NCBI RefSeq assembly: GCF_040954835.1
Contig: NW_027168257.1
Span: 336,501 to 400,500 of the forward strand
Length of the DNA: 64,000 bases
DNA from: Lepisosteus oculatus
Taxonomy: Eukaryota > Chordata > Actinopteri > Semionotiformes > Lepisosteidae
Direction of reading: 5' to 3'
Part shown: piece after piece, positions 56,612 through 64,000 of the stretch
Layout: every line of letters begins with the position of its first letter
Position numbering within the stretch: position 1 is the first letter of the stretch
Position numbers and translations under genes: made by a program
Notes under the pieces: model-generated
What the model saw: only the letters and a program-made list of their open reading frames with translations
What the model was told of the DNA's origin: nothing
Databases searched by the model: none

Positions 56612-57634
56612 TGGCTGCTTGCTCTTTTCAAACACTTGCGGCAACTGTTCGCTCATAACCACGTCTGGAATGCGTGACCTTTACACGGGGGAGAAGCAAC
56701 GCCGCATCCCTTTTCTAAAGAACATTCATATTCAGAAATAAGTCAAGAAATTTGCCATTACTTTTGCTGTCAGCCTGCCCATGTTGCCAAAGAAAGATTC
56801 ACTCGGCGTCAACATGACAGAACAGCGATCACTTGAAAACACTGTTCCACACTCCGTAAGCAAGAACTTCAGTGTTTGCAGTCACCCGATATGCCGATAG
56901 TCAAAGGAGCACAAAACACGAAGCGTCAAAAGACAAGATGAGTTGATGGAAAGAGCGTTGAATTGATGAGCACAAAAGTTCAGCTCGTACAATAGGCAAC
57001 GAAGGTCCCGGCGTCATCATCGCACTTGAAAGGACTGCCTTGCAGACTAAGGGCAGTGGGAGGTTGCTGTTTTGAGATGGAGGCATTGGGATGGTGGGCC
57101 GAGATCTATTCTTCTTAAGGAATTCTTCATCGTGAAAGATCGGTCCACAGATCATCCAAAGAACTTACAAATTTTTGGGACTCAGGGAATCACGTCTTGA
57201 AAATACGTCTTGGACGCGTAACGGCATTCTATCCAACTATCCAACTGCAGGACTTGAGGGTTTTTTGTGCTTTGTTCTGTTTTCGTTGACATCGCATTCG
57301 TAAGAGCGTCAAAAAAAGGCAATTCCAGCATCTAACACGAATAAAAGGGCTATTGAAACTGCAGGGCTGCGCAGCTTCTAAAATCCTTGCACACAATTCT
57401 CCGTTATTGTTACTTCCTTCTTTCTGTCTAACAAAGTTCCCTTTTCCTGACCGGACGGGGAGACTATCATTCCAACTTGAAGCCAGCCTTAAGTTCTCCG
57501 AGGCGCATTTGTCTGCTAGCATGCATTTTGTGAAATTTTTTTTTGTTGTTGTTAAACCAAAAGCGACTTTGAAAAAGGTTTCCACCGCCGCCCGGCACTC
57601 TATGTTAGACTGTATCAAGAAAGCAGCGCGCGCT

Positions 57635-57716
57635 GCAGCCGTGGCCGAGTGGTTAGGGCGATGGATTAGAAAGCCGTCGGGGTCTCCCTGCGAAGCTTCG
57701 AGTCCTGCCGCCTACG
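57635..57716 (+). pseudogene. tRNA-Ser (AGA) pseudogene
   Basis: TGGCCGAGTGGTTAGGGCG and loop TTAGAAA (AGA) identify tRNA-Ser. Anticodon stem ATGGA/GCCGT and acceptor GCAGCCG/CGCCTAC have mismatches and the T stem is changed (CGAAGCTTCGAGTCCTG). It is non-functional. Confidence 0.75.
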
Positions 57717-57886
57717 GTGTCGTCGTGTGTCTGCGCAACAAAGGAAAAGCACCCGTTTCGCTTTTCCCGCGACTTTTAAAACACGAATGATCTGGATTTC
57801 TACATGAATGGCTCTTAAAATGTGATCTGATCTTCATCTGACGCATAATAATAAATAAAGACAGTCTTGTTTAACAAACAACACAC

Positions 57887-58917
57887 AACATTTTACATTG
57901 TCAATTCAGTTCAAATCAATGTATTTCTATATAGCGCCTTTCACAACAAGGTTGTCCCAAGGCACTTAACAATGCAAGTTGTTAAGAGCCTTGTGTCTAA
58001 TATGCCGCCTAGGTTACGTGCTGTCTCTTTGAGGCAAATGTTTAAATCCTCTGAGTTAAGTGCTGAAGTTATAGTAGTCCTATCAGTATTGTTGCCTCCG
58101 ATCAACAGATCCTCAGTTTTCTCAGAGTTGAGTTACAAAAAGTTTTCACACATCCAAGTCTTTCCTTCATTAATGCATTTAACTAAAGTGATAATAGAAG
58201 AGTTGTCATTTGGTGGAAACAAAATGTTTATTTGAGTGTCATCAGCATATGAATGAAAGTTCATATTATTTTTTCTTATTATCCTACCTAGCAGCAGCAT
58301 GTAGAGAGAGAGAGCAATATTGGTCCCGGCACTGATCCGTCTGGTACCCCAAATTGAACTGGTGACGTTGATGAAGCAGTACAATTATTAGATATTTGAA
58401 CATAATGAAAACGATGAGTAAAATGTGAAGTAAACCACTGAAGGACGGTTCCAGATAAGCCAACCTCAAACTCAAGCCTGTGTAACAAAACAGAGAGGTC
58501 AACCGTGTCAAAGGCAGCTCTAAGATCTAGAAGCACAAGCACTGTTGCATTCCCCGCATCAGTAGCTAAGAGAATATCATTTACGACTCTCGTTAATGCA
58601 GTTTCAGAAACCAGACTGAAATTTCTCAATTATATTATTTGAATCCAGATACGATTGACGTTGGGCAACAACTATTCTCTCAAGACTTTTAGATTGAAAT
58701 GGGACCTTTGAGACAGGCCTGTAGTTGTTAAGAACTTGTGGATCCAAATTTGACTTCTTAAGGAGCGGTCTAACAACTGCTACCTTAAATTGATCAGGTA
58801 CAACGCCTGACGCAAGCGATGCATTCATCATACTAATTATAGGTCCTGCCAGTCCTTCGAGGGAATCTTTGACTAGCTGAGTGGGGATGGGATCTAGCGA
58901 ACAGGTGGTTGACTTTG
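57887..58917 (-). mobile_element. L2-like LINE fragment, copy 2
   Basis: Direct duplicate (offset about 51506) of 6402-7410 with the same RT motifs (YADDTQINI near 58200-58250, LDLRAAFDTVDLS near 58520) and the same left tail. Different small indels disrupt the frame. It is fused at the same point to Tc1 sequence. Confidence 0.75.
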
Positions 58918-59670
58918 TCTTACGTCTGTGTTCATGAGTCCACCATAAGAAGAAATCTGAACAGGAGTGGTGATCATCCGAGGTCACCACGGAGGAAACC
59001 ACTGCTCTCCCCAACAAAAAAACCACCACTGCCCCTCTCAAGTTTGCTAAAGACCACATGGATGTTCCACAGCAACTCCTGGAACAATGTTCTGTGGACA
59101 GACGTGACAAAAGTTGAACTTGTTGGTAAATGTGCACAGCGTTATGTTTGGAGATAACAAAACACTGCATACCAACTCCAAAACCTCATCCCACCTGGGA
59201 AGCATGGCGGAGGCTGTACGGCTTGCAATCATCGAGGGACCGATGAATTCCAAGATGTATCAGGAAATTCTACAGCAGAATGTCAGGGTGTCTGCCTGTG
59301 ATCTAAAACTCGAAAGACGCTGGGTCATGCAGCATGACAAAAATAAAGGAGTACATCAACAACAGAGTGGCTGAAACAGAAGAAATTCCGTATTTTGGGA
59401 TGGCCAAGTAAGAGTCCTGACCCCAATCCCATTGAAGTGCTGTGGCATGATCTGAAGCAGGCCGTTCAGCGCAAGACATCCCAAAAATATACATGAACTG
59501 AAACAGTTTTGCATAGAGGAATAGGCCAAAATACCTCCTAACCGCTGCTCAGGTCTGACCAGCCGCTACAGAAAGTGGGGGTTGAGGTTTTTGTCAATAA
59601 AGGAGGTTCCACTAGCTCCTTAATATAAGGGTTCACGTACTTTTTCCATCAATGACCTTGATTGTTTAAA
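58918..59670 (+). mobile_element. Tc1-like transposon relic, copy 2
   Basis: Direct duplicate of 7411-8160 with SWNNVLWTDVTKVEL and SPDPNPIEVLWHDLK. The shared internal deletion and junction show that it was duplicated together with the L2 piece rather than transposed again. Confidence 0.75.
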
Positions 59671-59935
59671 ACATTTGTTAAAACAGCAATGTCAAATGTT
59701 GGGCGTGTGTTGTTTGTTAAATCAGACTCTCTTTATTGATTATTATGACTTAGATAAAGATAAGATCACATGTTAGGAGCCATTCATGCAGAAATCCACA
59801 TCATTCCGAAGGGCTGTTTACAAAAGTTTTTCTTCCAACTGTATGTGAGAGAAAAGCAGAGCCGCTCACTGAGTAAGGTGGGGTTGTAGCTTCGCAAATT
59901 GCAAGGACATTTGTACTCTCAAAAGGGGACAGGAG

Positions 59936-60008
59936 CACCCCAGATGGGACTCGAACCCACAATCCCTGGCTTAGAGTGCCAGTGCCTTAGCCATTAGGCC
60001 ACTGCGCC
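59936..60008 (-). pseudogene. tRNA-Arg-like pseudogene with altered anticodon loop
   Basis: Duplicate of tRNA-Arg(CCT) at 8436-8508. The loop reads ACTCTAA: the anticodon position is TCT but U33 is replaced by C. The first acceptor positions (GGCGCAG) no longer pair with CTGGGGT. The T arm GTGGG-TTCGAGT-CCCAT is better than in the other copy. Probably non-functional. Confidence 0.65.
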
Positions 60009-61439
60009 ACACTGGGTGAGGTTGATCACGCTGATGAAGAGCCAGTTTTTTTTTCCTTTGCTTTTTCAAAGGGATCCCCAAAAATAAGGGAAGTTAGGCA
60101 GCAGAAGGTTTACTGTGACCTGAGAAGGACCGGCATCCAATCACGGTGGTACACACACACACGCTCTCAATCATCTGAGCTACATGGCTACCAAGATGAT
60201 CTCAGGTGCGCCGAGCTGGTACGGAACATATTGAACTGATCGACGGCGAATTGTCTCTCAGACAGGCTTTTCACCTCTGAGCTCCCTGACTGACAGTGAT
60301 CAGCTAGGTAGTGAAACAGTCAGGTGCTTCTAAGCCTTAAACAGCTGCATCTCGGCGCTTCCAAGGAGAGATGATTTGAAAGCCGAACATCGCCCATTGG
60401 GAACACCTTACTATCACTAGTTTAAGAGACTCTTAAGGTCTTGCAGAGGTGCCTGTCTAATAGCATGCGCTTTTCAAGCTATAGGTGTTTAGGCTGAGGC
60501 AGAATGCCTGTTAACAAAATGTTTTTCTAAAGGGGCCTCGCACTCTTTTCCAAGCAATGGTCACCATCCCCACCGAGTGTCACAATGTAGTCATGTCCTA
60601 GGACGTCACCTGTTAGTCTCCATTTGTCTGCCACCAACACTTTAGGTTACGGGGTCACAACCGCACCCCGGAGCGCAGAGGAGCCGTTGGCGTTCTGGTG
60701 GCGCAGATTGGGCTGAAGGTGGGGCGCTTGAATCTCGCTGTTGGAGGCCGTCTGAAACTGACCCAAGCCTTTCCCTTGAATTAAATGTAAATAAGATATG
60801 AACCCCAGATGCACATGGAATCAATCACGTGTTTCCTTTGAGCCGTTTCAAAGACTGCTCCAGAGTTTACCTTGCACAGATGCGCAAAGATTAATGATGG
60901 GGGTGCATGCTTCCAGGCGCCTTACAACTGTAGGGACTGATTAGAGACAATTCGTAGCGTGTGTTCGTTTCCATATACGCCCCGTGTTGCAATGGTAGGA
61001 TGAAGTCAAATACGGCTTGGACGTGTAACGGCATTCTATCCAACTGCAGGACTTGAGGGTTTTTTTGTGCTTTGTTCTGTTTTCGTTGACATCGCATTCG
61101 TAAGAGCGTCAAAAAAAGGTAATTCCAGCATATAACAGCCAGCCTTAAGTCCTCTGAGGCGCATTTGTCTGCTAGCATGCTTTTGTGAAAGTTCAAATTT
61201 GGACAAACACAATCTGTGGCGTTTAGCGTGACATAGTCTTGCAGGCATCGTGCTGTCTCACTGCAATACTATACCACTGGAGGAAACAGTCCATCTGGCC
61301 ATGAAACTCATTTGAACGTCTAGCTACAGCAACTAACAATATCATGATTTATTCAGGATGTGTGGAATCAGAACATCCCGGAGACAGCTTCCGAAATCGT
61401 GAGCATTCTCTGGTGGTGTCCTGCTGGGATCCTGTGGGC

Positions 61440-61472
61440 GTGTGTTGGTGGTATAGTGGTGAGCATGCAAAA
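61440..61472 (+). pseudogene. tRNA-Gly(TCC) 5' fragment
   Basis: TGTTGGTGGTATAGTGGTGAGCAT is the first third of tRNA-Gly(TCC), ending next to the minus-strand tRNA-Gly(GCC). It mirrors 41815-41850. Confidence 0.8.
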
Positions 61473-61477
61473 GCCAC

Positions 61478-61548
61478 TGCATTGGCCAGGAATCGAACCC
61501 GAGCCTCTTACTTGGCAGGCAAGAATTCTTCCACTGAACCACCAATGC
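61478..61548 (-). tRNA. tRNA-Gly (anticodon GCC), second copy
   Basis: On the minus strand it starts GCATTGGTGGTTCAGTGG, loop CTGCCAA (GCC). The acceptor is perfect; T arm TCGGG-TTCGATT-CCTGG has G-U pairs. T4 follows at 61469-61472. Probably functional. Confidence 0.88.
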
Positions 61549-62024
61549 TCAATACCTGTACCTTCAAAAAAGACGCTTTTTTGGTGCTCTGTTCAAAAAG
61601 CGTCGACATCTGTTTCCAGCTGCAAAATGCCATCCGCAGACACTGAAGAATTTATTTATTTAGACACCGCTCAGAATCCCCTGTAAGATTCTCCCTCAGT
61701 TCCTTTGAGCAGTGTTTTACCTCTTTCAAAAGGCTTCACTTTCCTAGTCACATTCCAAGGCTCATCGAACCCGGGCTGTTTCCTCCAGCGGTATAGTATT
61801 GCAGTGAGACAGCACGATGCCTGCAAGACTATGTCACGCTAAACGCCACAGATTGTGTTTGTCCGTTCGTGTCAGTCGTCCTGCAACCACGGGAAGTGGG
61901 ACACAAACATGCTGCAATGCTTTCAGGACGTTAGGATTTGTTTATGCAACATCCGAGAAGAGTACTTGTGGCTTGAATGTGAACTGTACGTGCCCGCCCC
62001 CTTTCCTCTGTAGTGCATGAGTTC

Positions 62025-62042
62025 CTCCCGGCATGCCCTTCG
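62025..62042 (+). promoter_or_regulatory. ZNF143/Staf-like site, distal element of U4 copy 5
   Basis: CTCCCGGCATGCCCTTCG fits the degenerate Staf/ZNF143 consensus at nearly all positions and lies about 232-249 bp upstream of the U4 start, where vertebrate snRNA distal enhancers sit. Each array U4 has the same block (with CACG for CATG), for example at about 36210-36227 on the minus strand. Confidence 0.65.
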
Positions 62043-62193
62043 TCATTGTTCTGTCATCTTGTATTTAAAGGGTTGTATTTCTGCTGCTGAAAATAAGCAA
62101 CGGTTTTCTCACAACGCCCTTTGTTTCCGACGGAGCCCTTGTCTGTCATGAAATTCTTCAAAACCTCAAGCTAGAAGAAGAAGACGACAAATA

Positions 62194-62217
62194 TGAAGCG
62201 TTACAGCAACGACATGC
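62194..62217 (+). promoter_or_regulatory. PSE-like element of U4 copy 5
   Basis: GCGTTACAGCAACGACATG about 57-80 bp before the U4 start corresponds to the array PSE-like block with one change (TTACAG for TTACCG). No TATA box is present. Confidence 0.5.
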
Positions 62218-62273
62218 CATGAGACGATTGATAACGATTTCCGTAGGATCCCCGCGGTTGCCTGGCAACCGTC

Positions 62274-62418
62274 AGCTTTGCGCAGTGGCAGTATCGTAGC
62301 CTGTGAGGTTTAGCCGAGGCGCGATTATTACTAGTTGAAAAATTTTCCCAATATCCCCCTTCCGCCGGTTTGCAATACAATCGGCGAAAGCAATTTTTGA
62401 CAGTCTCGTCAGAGACTG
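62274..62418 (+). ncRNA. U4 spliceosomal snRNA, dispersed copy 5
   Basis: 145 nt with AGCTTTGCGCAGTGGCAG, the k-turn loop GAGGTTTAGCCGAGGC, Sm site ATTTTTGA and terminal hairpin. It differs from the array copies at several sites in the single-stranded centre (ATTACTAGTTGAAAAATTTT and CAATATCCCCC in place of CAATACCCCGC). It could be a variant U4 or an early pseudogene. Promoter blocks and 3' box are present. Confidence 0.88.
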
Positions 62419-62426
62419 AGCAAGGT

Positions 62427-62439
62427 GTTTAAAGACAGA
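62427..62439 (+). terminator. 3' box of U4 copy 5
   Basis: GTTTAAAGACAGA, 8 nt after the end of the RNA, identical to the array copies and matching the snRNA 3' box consensus. Confidence 0.85.
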
Positions 62440-62999
62440 TTTTGTCATGGTGACATCATGATAGAAAGAAACAAGCTTGTTACGTTTCCACAGAAACGCT
62501 TTTTATCTCTTTCAGCGTTATGCAGAGAACAGCGTCTGTCGAGATCACTTTTGAGTCAGCGCGAAACGCCGTGTGCTGTCAGTTTGATTTCATATTGCTT
62601 GTAGCGGCGCCCGGCTTTTGTCTGTCAAACGTTAGGTTGCGCTTCTTCATGCTGCATCGTCGGCATGAGTGGAGCTTTATAAACGTCTGTACTTACTGCG
62701 CCCCATAAGAAATCGTTTGTCCCCGTTCAAAAGAGATTGTGCGATGTCCTGCAGCAAACCTTTGACAGTTTGAAAAGAGGAATTTATTCTGCTTCCTGTG
62801 CGTGCAGTAGTTACAAAGTTGAACGCCTTTACACGATCTGCTGCAGTTTTCAGTGGGCGGGCTTTGTCAAATGGCTTGGAAAAACGCACTGTGTTTCGGC
62901 TCGGGAAACATCATGAGCAGTGTCCTGCATGTTTTCTGTGTATAGCTGTCTTTTAACGCATACAGAATTCATTCGAAATCATTGATTTCTCCAATTAAC

Positions 63000-64000
63000 A
63001 AGGGTCCCTTAAAGGATGAGTCAAAGTAACGTCTAATCGGATTAGTTTCCTTAGAGCTGGTTCAGAGTTTGCTCAAGAGTTTACCTTTCACAGATGCGCA
63101 AAGAAGAATGTTGGGGGTGCACGCTTCAAAGCTCCTTACAGCTGTAGGGAGTGATTCGAGACGATTCGTGGCGTGTGCTCGTTCCCATATACCGTACGCC
63201 CCGGGGTGCAGTGCTAGGATGACATACAATACCGCTTGGGCACGTAACGGCGTTATATGCAAGTGCGGGACGTGAGGGTTTTCGTTTGTTCGTTTTGTTT
63301 TGCTCTGCTTTGCTTTGTTTCGTGGTCAAGAGGCGTAAGGTAAGTCGTAATCCAGGGAGAACACTGGTGGCAAACAGTCCGAGGTGAGAGGCGAGGTCCA
63401 AAGTCGAAAAGGCAGAAGGGGAGTCCAATATCCAGAATAAACGAGGTAATGGAAAAACGCCAGGTAGAGCTCTCAAGGAGCAGACTCAATACCGAGCAGC
63501 GGGAAGCAGGTAAAGATGGTAAAAATAGCACTGCGTACCGCACGGTGGAGTGTGTGCAGGTGGGTAAACTCGTGCGGCAGCGTTTGTTAATAATCACCCA
63601 CTGCTGGTGCTGATTAGATCGCTTATGAGTTGGTCTTAACTGCCTGGCGGTCATGACAAGCTCCTCTTTAAGCTGTGGTTTAGTTTTGCATTCATGTGTT
63701 TCTAGAGCAGTTATTTATGGGGGTGGGTGGGTCTTTCACAGAGGCTCAGGACAAATCCCCCACATGAAATTTTACTGTGTGCGTTCAGACAGTCACAGGT
63801 CAAGAGCCAGGCAGGAGGACAATGGACAGAAGAGCCAACGAACTAAAAATAAAAGAACGAATATGAAAAAGCCACCATCTTTTTCTTTTTGACATTTTCC
63901 GACTTTCATGCAAGCCAGGACAAAGTTGCTCGTAGCTACTTGTGGATTCAAATACTCTATCGAGTGCTTTGATGAGTTTTTGCAATTTGATTGTCGTCCT
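63000..64000 (+). repeat. Start of a further copy of the inverted repeat 1 arm
   Basis: Matches 15060-16050 in direct orientation and 4900-5900 in inverted orientation. It is cut by the window end, so the duplicated cluster continues to the right. Nothing but flank sequence is visible in this part. Confidence 0.9.

Larger units (their letters stand above)
52640..57560 (-). repeat. Right arm of inverted repeat 2
   Basis: Reverse partner of about 42080-46990. tRNA order is mirrored. The copies differ in integrity: Val(AAC) is better here, while Glu and Val(CAC) are truncated here. A stretch at 55940-56050 replaces the left-arm sequence next to tRNA-Ala. No protein gene is seen. Confidence 0.9.

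Noticed and set aside
62440-62960. Possible further snRNA (U1, U2, U5 or U6) in the U4 unit flank
   Set aside because: I looked for the conserved start and Sm or A-C-A-G-A motifs of these RNAs and found none.

Overview
This looks like nuclear DNA from a vertebrate, most likely a ray-finned fish. The tRNA genes follow vertebrate consensus sequences. The snRNA genes carry vertebrate Pol II control elements (a ZNF143/Staf-like site, a PSE-like block and a 3' box). The mobile elements (L2-like and Tx1-like LINEs, a Tc1 transposon, a tRNA-headed SINE, an endogenous retrovirus) are typical of fish. I see no host protein-coding gene. Almost every open frame is either inside a mobile element or a chance frame across RNA genes and their repeated flanks.

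The window is an RNA-gene cluster built by repeated direct and inverted duplication. Region 1 (about 0.3-22 kb) is an imperfect inverted repeat (arms about 0.3-5.9 kb and 15.06-21.96 kb). It carries tRNA-Arg(TCG), Thr(AGT) and Asn relics in both arms. Between the arms lies a block with an L2/Tc1 composite, tRNA-Arg(CCT), Ser, Arg(ACG), a Thr-bodied tRNA with anticodon CTT, and Ser(GCT). Region 2 (22.0-35.8 kb) is an island of retroelements: a nearly complete but broken endogenous retrovirus with 410-bp LTRs, a Tx1-like LINE 3' end flanking its right side, and a gag-less pol of a second retrovirus-like element with a degenerate tether plus an intact catalytic RNase H. Region 3 (35.85-41.5 kb) is a tandem array of about 1.69-kb units. 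Each unit has a U4 snRNA gene on the minus strand and a tRNA-Gly(TCC) gene on the plus strand. Region 4 (42.1-57.5 kb) is a second inverted repeat whose arms hold Met-bodied(CTT), Ala, Pro, Phe relic, Val(AAC), His, Glu and Val(CAC) tRNAs. Its centre is a direct copy of the 8.6-13.7 kb block. Region 5 (57.6-64 kb) repeats the L2/Tc1 block, then an inverted copy of the Gly/U4 unit with a fifth U4 gene, and then begins another copy of the region 1 arm.

The surviving RNA genes serve translation (tRNAs for Arg, Ser, Gly, Val, His, Pro and Glu) and splicing (U4 of the U4/U6.U5 tri-snRNP). In the inverted repeats one arm often keeps an intact tRNA where the other arm has a decayed copy. The main unexpected observations are a canonical -1 frameshift heptamer at the gag stop of the retrovirus, its serine-tRNA-type primer site, a tandem repeat in its leader, tRNA bodies with changed anticodons, and the U4/tRNA-Gly tandem array. 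All identifications are by reading and recall of family consensus; no search was run.
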